Shown here: piece after piece, positions 15,555 through 23,770 of the stretch | How the letters are laid out: each line of letters starts with the position of its first letter | Position numbering within the stretch: position 1 is the first letter of the stretch | Assembly (NCBI GenBank): GCA_023408075.1 | Contig: JAEYKW010000015.1 | Location: 186,001 to 250,000, forward strand | Reading direction: 5' to 3' | From: Bacillota bacterium | GTDB taxonomy: Bacteria > Bacillota > Clostridia > Christensenellales > SZUA-584 | DNA: 64,000 bases | Notes under the pieces: model-generated | What the model saw: the letters and a program-made list of their open reading frames with translations, nothing else | Databases searched by the model: none | What the model was told of the DNA's origin: nothing | Translations under genes and position numbers: made by a program

Positions 15555-16808
15555 ATGACGGACAAACAAAAAAAGAACCTTTACCTGTTCTTTGCGGTGA
15601 TCGCGGTCGCCAACATCGCGATCGGTTTCAGCGACGGGCTTTTCTCCAATTATTTTAAGGATGTCTATAACGCGAACGGTTTTCAGCGCGGGATCATTGA
15701 GTTCCCAAGAGAGCTGCCCGGCGTGATTGTGTTCCTGCTGATCAGCGCGGCGGCCCACTTCGGCGATGTCACGATTGCCGTCATCGCGCAGGGGCTGTCC
15801 GCCATCGGGCTGGCCGTGCTCGGGTTCTTCACCCCGTCTTTCGCCCCCATGCTCTTGATTCTGTTCGTCGGTTCGGTAGGCTTTCACCTTTTTATGCCGC
15901 TTAAGGACAGCCTCGCCATGTCTTTGTCCGAGCCCGAAAAGCTTGGGAAACGCATGGGGCAGTACGCAGGCATCCAGTTCGCGGTGCTGATGGCCTCCGG
16001 CGTGGCGGTGTTCTTTTTGTTCCGCTTCGGTGTTTTCAGCTTTAAAAGCGACATCAAATGGACTTTTGTGGTTGCCGCCGTGTTTTATGTCGCTTCGCTG
16101 CTGCTCACCCTCAAGCTCAAACGAAACGTCGGCCAGATGCGCACCAAGCGCGAGAAGATCAAGTTCATATTCCGCAAAGAATACAAATTTTATTACCTGC
16201 TCGCCGTTGTGTTCGGCGTACAAAAGCAGGTCATGCTGGTTTTCGGGCCGTGGGTGCTCATTGAAACGCTGGGCCAGCAGGTGGATGTGATCGTGCTGCT
16301 CGGCATTATTGCATCGCTGCTTGGCATGTTTTTCATGCCGCTGCTTGGCAAATGGATCGACCGTTTCGGTGTGAAAAAGCTGCTTTTTGTGGACGCTTTT
16401 TCGTTCATATTCGTATATCTTTGTTATGGTCTGCTGACCCAGTTCTTCAACGACGGCCTGCTCGTCAAGGTGGGCCTGCCTGTCATTTTAACCTGCGCGC
16501 TGTTCGTGGTAGACCGGCTGTCCTCGCAGATGGGCATCATCCGAACGGTGTATTTAAAGTCGATCGCCGTTAAGGATTCGGATGTCACGCCCACGCTCTC
16601 GTTCGCGATGATGCTCGACCACGCCGTCTCCATTGCCGTCGCGGTCACCGGCGGCCTGCTTTGGATCACGGTCGGGTCGCAGTACATATTCTACATCGTC
16701 GCGGCGCTGTCGTTTGTCAATCTGGCCGTCGCCATCATTGTCAAGGAGCCGAGGAAAACGGCTCAGTCCAAAACAGAGATCGCCCTGAATGACCCCGATG
16801 TCTATTAG
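15555..16808 (+). CDS. Major facilitator superfamily transporter
   Basis: A 417-aa protein with twelve predicted transmembrane helices and a central cytoplasmic loop (LKRNVGQMRTKREKIKFIFRKE, about 190-215). The loop GKWIDRFGVKKLLF after helix 8 matches the MFS motif Gx(3)DRxGxKK. GLFSNYFKDVY near the N-terminus is typical of a clostridial MFS group with no assigned substrate. AAAAAGGCGG precedes the ATG. It is followed by a strong terminator about 270 nt downstream. Confidence 0.87.
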   Translation: MTDKQKKNLYLFFAVIAVANIAIGFSDGLFSNYFKDVYNANGFQRGIIEFPRELPGVIVFLLISAAAHFGDVTIAVIAQGLSAIGLAVLGFFTPSFAPMLLILFVGSVGFHLFMPLKDSLAMSLSEPEKLGKRMGQYAGIQFAVLMASGVAVFFLFRFGVFSFKSDIKWTFVVAAVFYVASLLLTLKLKRNVGQMRTKREKIKFIFRKEYKFYYLLAVVFGVQKQVMLVFGPWVLIETLGQQVDVIVLLGIIASLLGMFFMPLLGKWIDRFGVKKLLFVDAFSFIFVYLCYGLLTQFFNDGLLVKVGLPVILTCALFVVDRLSSQMGIIRTVYLKSIAVKDSDVTPTLSFAMMLDHAVSIAVAVTGGLLWITVGSQYIFYIVAALSFVNLAVAIIVKEPRKTAQSKTEIALNDPDVY

Positions 16809-16825
16809 ACAAATCCGCAGATAGC

Positions 16826-16856
16826 ATCCCATGATAAAACGCTTTAGACATGGGAT
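16826..16856. repeat. Family 2 repeat hairpin
   Basis: ATCCCATG ... CATGGGAT with a 15-nt loop containing AAAACGCTTTAGA. It is the inverted form of the copy at 35823-35853. Confidence 0.65.
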
Positions 16857-17081
16857 TTCAGCCCATTGCATAGCCGATCGTTGACGCTCACTCGAAATCA
16901 TCACGCGCTAAGGATAGAGGCTACTCCTTCCACTATCGCAGTCACAATGGAAAAGAATTTGCCTCTACAGATCCTCATTCGCTACGTAGTCGTCGTCTCG
17001 CTCCTCACTGCGAAGTAGGCCGATTGACCGTGTGAGTTGCTATCCGCAGCAATGACTTTTGTTATTTTGTCAGCAGTCTGC

Positions 17082-17107
17082 AGCCGGTTCTCAGACCGGC
17101 TTTTTTT
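17082..17107 (+). terminator. Rho-independent terminator
   Basis: AGCCGGT-TCTCAG-ACCGGCT followed by TTTTTT. Confidence 0.85.
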
Positions 17108-17130
17108 ACCTGTCCTGCTCTTTGGATTAT

Positions 17131-17159
17131 TTGACAATCCGCGCTCTATCTGTTATATA
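17131..17159 (+). promoter_or_regulatory. Promoter of the MBL-fold hydrolase gene
   Basis: TTGACA, 17-nt spacer, TATATA(AT), 28 nt before the start codon. Confidence 0.65.
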
Positions 17160-17187
17160 ATCTTTATCTTTGCAAGGAGAAGAATCT

Positions 17188-17925
17188 ATGAAACTATCAA
17201 ATAACGTGTCTGTGCTTGAAATCTCCGCGACGGTGATGAATACCCCCGCGTTGATTTACCCCGTGCTGATTCAGGACGGTCATTCGTGCATTCTCGTTGA
17301 CTCGGGTTATCCGGGAGACTCATCGCTACAGCGGCTGGCGAAAGGGCTCGAAGCCATCGGCGTGAAGCTAGCAGACCTGACCGATGTGATCATAACGCAT
17401 CAGGACCTTGACCATATCGGCGGCCTTCCGGCGCTCAAAACACAAAACCCCGGCCTCAAAATATGGGCGCATACACTCGAAAAGCCGTATGTCGAGGGCG
17501 AAAAGAAGCTCGTCAAAATATCGGCAGCCGTGATGGAAAACCTCAAGAAGATGCCGGAAGAAATGAGCAAGCGGTTGCTTTACGTGTTTGAAAACCCGCC
17601 GACGGCGCCGGTGGATAATACGCTTGAGGACGGCCAAACGCTGCCGGACTGCGGCGGCATCACCGTGGTTCATACGCCGGGGCACACGCCCGGGCATATT
17701 TGCCTGTATCTGCACGCATGCAAAACGCTGATTGCGGGAGACGCGCTCACTGCGCATGACGGCGCGCTGCTGGGCCCCGTGCCGGAGCATGCCGCCGATA
17801 TATCCGAGGCCATGGCCTCGCTCGAAAAGCTGCTCGCGTTTGATATTGAAAGAATCGTCTGTTACCACGGCGGCGTGGCCGAATGCGGCGCGGCGCGCAT
17901 TGCGGAAATCATCAGCGAAGCCTGA
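17188..17925 (+). CDS. MBL-fold metallo-hydrolase
   Basis: A 245-aa metallo-beta-lactamase-fold protein. The metal motif is IITHQDLDHIGG (His71, Asp73, Asp75, His76), a common variant of HxHxDH in which the second His is Asp. VVHTPGHTPGHICLYL and LIAGDAL supply the further His and Asp ligands, and VCYHGG the last His. The family is broad (glyoxalase II-like, lactonases), and the exact substrate is unknown. AAGGAGA precedes the ATG at 17188; a Met 18 nt earlier is too close to the promoter. Confidence 0.87.
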   Translation: MKLSNNVSVLEISATVMNTPALIYPVLIQDGHSCILVDSGYPGDSSLQRLAKGLEAIGVKLADLTDVIITHQDLDHIGGLPALKTQNPGLKIWAHTLEKPYVEGEKKLVKISAAVMENLKKMPEEMSKRLLYVFENPPTAPVDNTLEDGQTLPDCGGITVVHTPGHTPGHICLYLHACKTLIAGDALTAHDGALLGPVPEHAADISEAMASLEKLLAFDIERIVCYHGGVAECGAARIAEIISEA

Positions 17926-17943
17926 TTCAGCGTATAGTCCAAG

Positions 17944-17984
17944 CCGCCTTGAGGAGGTGGCACGCGCAGCGTGACGGAGGATTG
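17944..17984. repeat. Structured repeat, family 1
   Basis: Ends GGAGGTGGCACGC-GCA-GCGTG with ACGGAGGATTG after it. The left stem is degraded compared with the copy at 18102. Confidence 0.75.
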
Positions 17985-18101
17985 CGGTATGTACCGCAGC
18001 AGGACAAAGGCGATGACATGCTGCTCAAATAAGTAGGGCGCAATTTCCAAAGCGCGCCGTTGGCATTGTCAGACTGTCATGAATGCTGACTGCCAACCTA
18101 T

Positions 18102-18212
18102 CAATCCTCAGTCAGCTTCGCTGACAGCTCCTTTCCAAAGGAGCCTCAATTCGACGTATAAGTAAAGCCTCCTTTTGAAAGGAGGTGGCACGCGCAGCGT
18201 GACGGAGGATTG
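18102..18212. repeat. Structured repeat, family 1 (complete head-to-head pair)
   Basis: CAATCCTCAGTCAGC-TTC-GCTGAC then AGCTCCTTT..AAAGGAGC, a 24-nt spacer, CCTCCTTTTGAAAGGAGG then TGGCACGC-GCA-GCGTGACGGAGGATTG. Two half-elements with different stem sequences, each fully paired. Confidence 0.85.
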
Positions 18213-18329
18213 TACTGCATGGCCATAATAATGACTTAATCATTCCACAGCTGGCATAGCTGACAGCACATGCGTTAACAAGCATCGTTCACTCCTTCCG
18301 TCAAATGCCGGATTCAATAATCCGCCATT

Positions 18330-18353
18330 TGCCTCCCTCATCTGAGGGAGGCA
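18330..18353. repeat. Short stem of the family 1 type
   Basis: TGCCTCCCTCA-TC-TGAGGGAGGCA, a perfect 11-bp inverted repeat. Confidence 0.6.
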
Positions 18354-18424
18354 AGGGTGCTGCGCATGAGTTTATGTGAGTTTCTAAACGGTATTTTTCC
18401 ATCCTCAGTCAACAAAGCCGCATC

Positions 18425-18451
18425 AAAAAAGCGGGGCACTGCCCCGCTTTT
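18425..18451 (-). terminator. Terminator of the DeoR/Gfo-Idh operon
   Basis: Minus strand: AAAAGCGGGGC-AGT-GCCCCGC followed by a run of T. Confidence 0.9.
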
Positions 18452-18466
18452 GATCACTGCATTTGC

Positions 18467-19474
18467 TTATTCTTCGTCTTCTTTGTAGGTCAGCCCCCAC
18501 TGCTTTCTCAAGCTGTCCATCATCTTCGCAATCTTGAGCGTCTCATCCAGTGGCATCTCGGGCGCTTCTTTAAGCCCCTGAAGGAAATACTCCTGAACGG
18601 CCTGCGCTTCATACTGAAAGCCCGTCGCGAGGTACGGCTGATCAAACACCTCGCGGTCCTCCGTGATTCCACATTCCGCTTCACCCTGCGGCGCAAACTC
18701 CGCCCTGTGAGGATGCCACCACGATTCTCCGAGCAGCACCGAGCCCTCGGTCCCGCCGATGAATACGCTGTTGTCAAGCTTAATCCCGATACCGTCGGAC
18801 AGCACCGCGATGCGCCCGTCCGCGTATTCAAATGTAAATGTGTTGTATTCGTCCACGCCGTTCGCAATATAGGCCGCGGTCGATACCTTGACCGGGTCGG
18901 TACCGAACATCGCAAACGCCATCGCGAGCGGGTAAATGCCGACATCGAGCAGCGCGCCGCCCGCCATGTCATGCGCGAAGCGCCATTGCGATTTGTTCGC
19001 GCTGCCGTCGTACCCGAACATCGCGTTGATCAGCTTGGGCTGGCCGATACGGCCCGAACGCACCCATTCAAGAGCCTGCTTGAACGCCGGAAAAAAACGT
19101 GTCCACATGCCCTCCATAAAGAAAACGTCCTTCTCGCGCGCCTTGGCAATCATCTTTTCTGTCTGCGCCGCGTTGACGCCGAGCGGCTTCTCGCAGAGCA
19201 CCGCAAGACCCGCCTCGAGATACATCATCACATTTTCATAGTGCTGGGGATGTGGTGTACCGATATAGATAATATCAAGATCGGTATCTTTGGCCATGTC
19301 GGCGTAGCTGCCGTAGCTTTTGCCGATCCCGAACTTTTGCGCAAAGGCCTTTGCGCTTTCCATGCTGCGCGATGCCACAGCGGCAATCTGCGCATTTTCC
19401 ACGAGCTGCAGCCCCTGAGCAAACTGATCGGATATGTTCCCCGTTCCAACGATTCCCCACTTTACCTGCTTCAT
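18467..19474 (-). CDS. Gfo/Idh/MocA family NAD(P)-dependent oxidoreductase
   Basis: 335 aa. The Rossmann start VKWGIVGTGNISDQFAQGL carries GxGxxG. The conserved CEKPLGVNAAQ motif (about 93-103) supplies the Lys of the EKP signature, and EGMWTRFFPAF resembles the dimeric dihydrodiol dehydrogenase / D-xylose dehydrogenase branch. The C-terminal beta-sheet domain binds the sugar or polyol. AAAGGAGGATACAA precedes the ATG. The DeoR-type regulator gene lies directly upstream on the same strand (38 nt gap), so it is probably the regulated enzyme. Confidence 0.88.
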   Translation of the reverse strand: MKQVKWGIVGTGNISDQFAQGLQLVENAQIAAVASRSMESAKAFAQKFGIGKSYGSYADMAKDTDLDIIYIGTPHPQHYENVMMYLEAGLAVLCEKPLGVNAAQTEKMIAKAREKDVFFMEGMWTRFFPAFKQALEWVRSGRIGQPKLINAMFGYDGSANKSQWRFAHDMAGGALLDVGIYPLAMAFAMFGTDPVKVSTAAYIANGVDEYNTFTFEYADGRIAVLSDGIGIKLDNSVFIGGTEGSVLLGESWWHPHRAEFAPQGEAECGITEDREVFDQPYLATGFQYEAQAVQEYFLQGLKEAPEMPLDETLKIAKMMDSLRKQWGLTYKEDEE

Positions 19475-19512
19475 TTGTATCCTCCTTTACCGGTCATTAA
19501 TAAGGCTTTACA

Positions 19513-20274
19513 TTATTTCGCTAAAATGACGTGTGTGCCGCTTTGTTCAAGCATCGCAATCTGCTGCGCGCCAAGGCCGCTGTCGGTGATCAGCCCGAGT
19601 GTCTCTCGCGAATCCGCAAAACGGCAAAGGCTCTGTCTGCCGATTTTAGACGAGTCCGCAAGAATCACACTCTGCTGCGCCGCAGACAGTATCTTTCTTT
19701 TAAAACCGGCTTCCGCCACGCTGCCCGTAAACAGCTCACCGTTTTTGCCCACGGCACTGACGCCCACAAACGCGAGGTCCACACGAAAACGGCTCAGCGC
19801 TTCCTCAGCCGCCGGGCCGCGGCACGATAGTGAATCGGCTTTGAGTTCGCCGCCGATCATGATGACGGAAATAAAAGATCGGCTGACCAGCTCGGTCACA
19901 ATCTCGACCGAATTGGAAAGCGCCGTTAAATGCGCCGACGCGGGCACGCACTGGGCAAGTATGCATCCGGTCGAACCCGAATCAAAAAATACCGTTGTGC
20001 CGTCTTTGATATACGAAAGCGCCTTGCGCGCTATGGCCAGTTTGCTGTCTTTATTGACTACCGTTTGCGCTGCAGACGCCTGAATCGGGCTCGCAGCCAG
20101 CATCGCGCCGCCATGTGTGCGTACGGCCTTCCCGGCGCGCACAAGCTGTTCCAGATCTCGGCGTATCGTCATTTCGGTCACGTCGAAATGACGGCTTAAT
20201 TGGCTGATTTCCACCTCGCCGTTTTGGCAAAGCATATCGAATATCTGCAGCAGTCTCTTCTCTTTGAGCATTGC
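19513..20274 (-). CDS. DeoR/GlpR-family transcriptional regulator
   Basis: A 253-aa DeoR-type protein. The N-terminal winged helix (about 3-55) has LLQIFDMLCQNGEVEISQLSRHFDVTEMTIRRDLEQL, with the classic TxxTIRRDL recognition helix. The C-terminal DeoRC sugar-phosphate sensor (about 75-230) includes VFFDSGSTG, GGELK and FVGVSAVGKNG. It probably senses a phosphorylated sugar and controls its own operon with the downstream oxidoreductase. GAGGACAATGCA before the ATG at 20274 supports that start over the longer one at 20316. Confidence 0.9.
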   Translation of the reverse strand, partial: AMLKEKRLLQIFDMLCQNGEVEISQLSRHFDVTEMTIRRDLEQLVRAGKAVRTHGGAMLAASPIQASAAQTVVNKDSKLAIARKALSYIKDGTTVFFDSGSTGCILAQCVPASAHLTALSNSVEIVTELVSRSFISVIMIGGELKADSLSCRGPAAEEALSRFRVDLAFVGVSAVGKNGELFTGSVAEAGFKRKILSAAQQSVILADSSKIGRQSLCRFADSRETLGLITDSGLGAQQIAMLEQSGTHVILAK

Positions 20275-20331
20275 ATTGTCCTCGTTGTATAGTATCGCCG
20301 GTACGCTCTTATCCAAAATCCTTACGATTTT

Positions 20332-20359
20332 ATTATACTTTATCTCAAGGAGAGTGCAA
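20332..20359 (-). promoter_or_regulatory. Promoter of the DeoR/Gfo-Idh operon
   Basis: Minus strand: TTGCAC, 16-nt spacer, TATAAT. Confidence 0.6.
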
Positions 20360-20436
20360 GCACTGATTGGTTAAGCTTTTGTACGGCCCTGTATGATATT
20401 GTGCGAATATTTTTAATTTTTTATAGCTAATTATCG

Positions 20437-20465
20437 TTGAACTCGCACTGACTTTATGCTAGAAT
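20437..20465 (+). promoter_or_regulatory. Promoter of the DUF6678-like gene
   Basis: TTGAAC, 17-nt spacer, TAGAAT, divergent from the DeoR promoter. Confidence 0.6.
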
Positions 20466-20527
20466 TTGTTACACCATTTAAAGATGAACATTTCTGATCC
20501 CCAATTTTTTGGAAAGGGTTCTTGCCG

Positions 20528-21016
20528 GTGGACAGCCTAAAAGATGAAGTCATGAAAATCATCCGGGAAAAACAGCTGAGTTCTGTGATGAACACAACCC
20601 AGTGGAGAGCGCTGCAGGATGCCGTCAAAGCTCTGCCTTTTCCGCCGCCGTATCAGCTCAAATGCGTGAATATCAAAGCCCCTTCGCCCGAAGTATTCGA
20701 TCGTGATGTGTGGTACTGGGGGGACTGGAGCGACGAAGCGCTGATGCCTTTTTATGCCATCGAATGGATATGCGTGCGCCCCACATACAAGACGCACCGG
20801 GGCCGGCTCATTGATGATGCGCTGATCGACGAGACAAGCGAATTCGTTTCGGCATTGGACCGGCATGCCATACCGTACAGAACGGACAACGGCGCTTTTT
20901 TCATCTACGGCTATTTGAATAGACAGCCTACCGAAAATTCACCCCACCGGGAGGCATCAACGGGCTTAACGATCTGGAACCGTTTTAAGGCATACTTGAG
21001 CAATCGGCTCTCATAA
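20528..21016 (+). CDS. DUF6678-like protein
   Basis: About 162 aa, cytoplasmic. The pattern TQWRALQDAVKALPFPPPYQLK, YWGDW, MPFYAIEWICVRP and NGAFFIYGYLN is that of the DUF6678 family (short proteins with conserved Trp, GDW and a terminal YGY). Function unknown. No ATG is available at the right place. GTG at 20528 has GGAAAGGG 9 nt upstream and is preferred to the TTG at 20522. Confidence 0.7.
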   Translation: MDSLKDEVMKIIREKQLSSVMNTTQWRALQDAVKALPFPPPYQLKCVNIKAPSPEVFDRDVWYWGDWSDEALMPFYAIEWICVRPTYKTHRGRLIDDALIDETSEFVSALDRHAIPYRTDNGAFFIYGYLNRQPTENSPHREASTGLTIWNRFKAYLSNRLS

Positions 21017-21140
21017 AAGCTTGCTGTCAGCCTCATCATTATTTTGTTCCGGCAATTTAGCCTGGCATCTCCTTTGAGGGAGTATGTTCGCTGGCTGGCA
21101 ATTTATTATTCAATAGGTCAACGTCCCTCATCCGACGCTG

Positions 21141-21176
21141 ACATACATTTGCACATACATTTGCACATACATTTGC
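21141..21176 (+). repeat. Three perfect tandem copies of a 12-bp unit
   Basis: ACATACATTTGC repeated three times without a gap in the spacer between the DUF6678-like gene and the terminase. Two or three copies could vary by slippage. No function seen. Confidence 0.85.
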
Positions 21177-21236
21177 TCAATGGAAAATGTTCTTGACATC
21201 ATGCTTTATTGCCCCCTGCACCGCTTTTGTATATTA

Positions 21237-21277
21237 AAAGAGCCAGAGAAGATCATGTGAATCTCCTCCGGCTCTTT
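21237..21277 (-). terminator. Terminator of the terminase gene
   Basis: Minus strand: AAGAGCCGGAGGAGAT and ATCTTCTCTGGCTCTT form a long stem followed by TT-rich sequence. Confidence 0.75.
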
Positions 21278-21315
21278 CGCAGCAGCTATGCTGTTTTATG
21301 TTGTCGATTTCTCTG

Positions 21316-22773
21316 CTACCGCTCAAACCCGCCGAGCAGATATCCTTCCACCGCATCCGCCGGGCGCTGAATGCCCCCAAAAGGGCTTGGCGCTTCGGGG
21401 GCTGCAGGCATAGGCCTTAGCTGCCGCCGCGAGCACCAGTAGCGCAGCGCGTCGGGGCTGTGTGTGAGGTCGTGCGGCTGCAAAGCCGCATCGCCGGGGC
21501 GGACGGTGTCATGCCGCAGCAGCGGCAGACAACGCAGCAGCGGCGTGCATGTCGAGAAAAACACCATCTGCGGCTCGCTCTTGTCGCAGCGCAAATATTC
21601 CTTGACGTTGAGCCATCCGTCGATACGGCTGCTGCCCGCCTTAACAAGCGGCACGCCGCAGCCCGCAAATATCTCGGCGGCGCTGCGCCCCGTATCCTGC
21701 CGCCTGTTCCAAAGATCGGGCGGCGCGATATATTCCTCCACCGCCTCGCTTTGCGCGCCAGTTATCGCGGCGGCGGCCTGCGAAACCGTGAGGTCGGGAA
21801 TCTCGATGCTGCGTATGCAGTACACACGCCCGTCCGGGCTCACCGCAAACCAGAGCACCGCAAGCATATCGAGCCCATAATCGAGCGCGGCGCTCACGCG
21901 CCAGTCTTGGGGCACCGCAAACGGCGCGCACACATGCGTCTCTTCGCTGAACTCTTTAAAAAACTGTCCCGCAAATATGTTCCAGTCGCCGTCCAGCCAC
22001 GCGCGGCGCAGCGCGGGCTCGAGGCTTTCCAGCTGCCGCACATAGCTAGCGCTCTGCCTTGCAAGCTCCTTTTTCTGCGCGAGGCTCTTGCCGTCCTTGA
22101 TCTTTTTGAGCGCCGACAGCGCTTTTTTGTAGCCGTCGTCGGCTTCGAACAACGGCGCATTGTCCCACACGCGCGCATGGACGAACGTATAGTCCGCCGC
22201 GTCTTCTCCGCGCCTGAAGTCACGGTCGATAAACAGCCGTTTGACCCACGCGTGGCCTATGCCGCCCGGGTTGCATGTCAAATAAATCCGCTTGGGATAC
22301 CCTCCCGTGCCGCGCACACATGCGCAGAGCCAGCCAAACTGAGACTCCGTCAATTGCGTCGCTTCATCCAGAAACAGCACGTCATATTCCTGCCCCTGAT
22401 ACTGCAGCACGTCTTCCTCATCGGCACAGTACCCGAGCTTAATTCGTGAACCCCATGGAAACACGAACGCCTTGTCGTTCTCCTGATATCTGGGCCTCAT
22501 GTAGTCGGGCAGCCGCGCATAGGCGATGCGCAGCTGCTTCGTATGGTTTTCATGCAGCTGCGGGAATGACCGCCGCACGATCAGCATCTGTATGCCCGGG
22601 TAATGAAAAGCAAGGTACGTCGCCTTCGCGCGAATCGCATGAGATTTGCCGCCGCCCTTCGCACCGCCGTACCCCACGAACCTTGTCTTTGCCTTTAAGA
22701 ACTCCGCTTGCTTCAGCGTTGGATTTCCGAACGTTCTCACCAGCAGCATCTCCACACTCTCGTCTCTTCTCAT
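21316..22773 (-). CDS. Phage terminase large subunit
   Basis: 485 aa. The packaging ATPase domain has an adenine-binding KQAEFL segment, Walker A GGAKGGGKSH (37-46), Walker B VLFLDEA and coupling-motif TCNPGG. The C-terminal RNase-H-like nuclease domain begins AALDYGLDMLAVLWFAV, with the metal Asp in DYG and THSPDALRYW near the end. The protein packages phage DNA by translocating it and cutting it. ATG 22773 follows directly after a T-run. A longer start at 22812 has the better ribosome site GGAAGGAAG but would place a terminator hairpin in its first codons. No portal, capsid or tail genes adjoin it. Confidence 0.87.
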   Translation of the reverse strand: MRRDESVEMLLVRTFGNPTLKQAEFLKAKTRFVGYGGAKGGGKSHAIRAKATYLAFHYPGIQMLIVRRSFPQLHENHTKQLRIAYARLPDYMRPRYQENDKAFVFPWGSRIKLGYCADEEDVLQYQGQEYDVLFLDEATQLTESQFGWLCACVRGTGGYPKRIYLTCNPGGIGHAWVKRLFIDRDFRRGEDAADYTFVHARVWDNAPLFEADDGYKKALSALKKIKDGKSLAQKKELARQSASYVRQLESLEPALRRAWLDGDWNIFAGQFFKEFSEETHVCAPFAVPQDWRVSAALDYGLDMLAVLWFAVSPDGRVYCIRSIEIPDLTVSQAAAAITGAQSEAVEEYIAPPDLWNRRQDTGRSAAEIFAGCGVPLVKAGSSRIDGWLNVKEYLRCDKSEPQMVFFSTCTPLLRCLPLLRHDTVRPGDAALQPHDLTHSPDALRYWCSRRQLRPMPAAPEAPSPFGGIQRPADAVEGYLLGGFER

Positions 22774-22805
22774 AAAAAAAGCGCCCAACGGTATCCGTTT
22801 GGCGC
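22774..22805 (-). terminator. Terminator between ferredoxin and large terminase genes
   Basis: Minus strand: GCGCCAAACGG-ATA-CCGTTGGGCGC and then TTTTTTT, ending exactly at the terminase ATG (22773). Confidence 0.85.
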
Positions 22806-22826
22806 ATGACACTTCCTTCCCTGTCG

Positions 22827-23018
22827 TCAGTTTTCAATCGTGATGACGCTGACGGGACATCCTTCCGCCGCCTCATTCGCCGCGTCCTCAGCCTCCTTGG
22901 GTATCTCATCCACATAGGCTTCGGCCAGCCCGTCATCGGCCATTCTGTAAACTTCCGGGCACGTCTCCGCACACAGCTCGCAGGATATGCATCCGTCTCT
23001 GTCAATTACCGCTCTCAT
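22827..23018 (-). CDS. 4Fe-4S ferredoxin, single-cluster type
   Basis: A 63-aa ferredoxin like the monocluster protein of Thermotoga. Cys10, Cys13, Cys16 and Cys54 (CISCELC ... GCPVSVI) bind one [4Fe-4S] cluster, and Cys20 may join a disulfide. The acidic surface (PKEAEDAANEAAEG) is usual for an electron carrier. AAGGAGGACGACG precedes the ATG. It sits between the two terminase genes on the same strand, with its own terminator, which is an unusual location. Confidence 0.92.
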   Translation of the reverse strand: MRAVIDRDGCISCELCAETCPEVYRMADDGLAEAYVDEIPKEAEDAANEAAEGCPVSVITIEN

Positions 23019-23082
23019 CGTCGTCCTCCTTAAATCAGTGCTTTCTCATATTGTACCCCAAGATTTGCCGCTTATGCAACCG

Positions 23083-23535
23083 TTACTGCGCGTACTTTTT
23101 GAGCCCGCCAAGGTCAAAAGGCGGCGACGCGCAGGACGGCGCGCTTTCGCTTAAAGCGCCGGTAGCCTCAAGCTGCTTTAAGTCCATAGACGACGGCTTG
23201 TCGCGTTCTTCCCAATACCGCTGCACATGCAGCATGGCCATTTCAACGATGCGGCTCAGTTCGCTGTTTGGTTCAACCGCCGCGTCACGTGCATCCGCTT
23301 CACTCACATACCCTTCGCGCCACAGTGCCAGCAGGCTGCGCGTCACCCCAAGCGCGATACAAAGGCCCGAAATGCTGTATTTGCCCGATTCCGCCGCCTC
23401 TTTGAGATAGGCGTCCACAAGCTGCCCGACAGCACCCAAGTCGATCCGCCAAACGTCCCGCTCCAGAACAGCATACGCACAGCCTTCGTGATCTTTCATC
23501 AGTGTTCCGCTCACTCGCCGTTTTCTTTTCGCCAT
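23083..23535 (-). CDS. Putative phage terminase small subunit
   Basis: A 150-aa basic-start protein (MAKRKRRVSG) with a helix-turn-helix-like centre, YSISGLCIALGVTRSLLALWREG (about 53-75), followed by a long helix ELSRIVEMAMLHVQRYWEERDK. This is the usual order for small terminase subunits: DNA-binding domain then oligomerisation helix. Direct sequence recognition is weak and the call leans on its position upstream of the large subunit. AAAGGTGATGAGTAT precedes the ATG. A cluster of TTTGAG hexamers lies 30-80 nt upstream. Confidence 0.65.
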   Translation of the reverse strand: MAKRKRRVSGTLMKDHEGCAYAVLERDVWRIDLGAVGQLVDAYLKEAAESGKYSISGLCIALGVTRSLLALWREGYVSEADARDAAVEPNSELSRIVEMAMLHVQRYWEERDKPSSMDLKQLEATGALSESAPSCASPPFDLGGLKKYAQ

Positions 23536-23564
23536 ATACTCATCACCTTTCCTTTTAACCTCTC

Positions 23565-23613
23565 TTTGAGTGTGTTTGAGCTTAGCTCAAACCTCGCCTC
23601 AAAACCGCTCAAA
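23565..23613. promoter_or_regulatory. Cluster of five TTTGAG hexamers upstream of the small terminase gene
   Basis: TTTGAG at 23565 and 23575, and its complement CTCAAA at 23586, 23598 and 23608. The middle pair forms the palindrome TTTGAGC-TTA-GCTCAAA. A possible DNA-recognition site for the small terminase or an operator. Confidence 0.45.
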
Positions 23614-23770
23614 TATGATTTTTTACGCTGTGCTGCTTTTTATGTTTAATTGTTGAATGAGCGGTGGATATATGTATGAATCGTAAAACGATAGGCACAT
23701 GGCATATGTATATGATAAATTTAATTGATGCTTATTTCCTTTATGAACTTATTTTTATAGGAGGATATCT

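Larger units (their letters stand above)
16809..17187. other. Gene-free spacer with repeat, terminator and promoter
   Basis: 380 nt. Holds a family 2 hairpin (16826-16856) with its CGTAGTCGTCGTC tail, the terminator at 17082 and the promoter of the next gene. No coding frame stands out. Confidence 0.6.
17926..18466. other. Gene-free spacer dense in structured repeats
   Basis: 541 nt between the MBL-fold gene and the oxidoreductase gene with family 1 repeats at 17944-17984, 18102-18212 and a short stem at 18330-18353, then the terminator at 18425. No open frame has a ribosome site. Confidence 0.65.

Noticed and set aside
17944..18212. Repeated hairpins considered as a CRISPR array
   Set aside because: Units are not regularly spaced, lie in both orientations, differ in stem sequence and have no cas genes nearby.
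18707..20083. 458-codon plus-strand open frame
   Set aside because: Antisense to the Gfo/Idh and DeoR genes; no recognisable domain.
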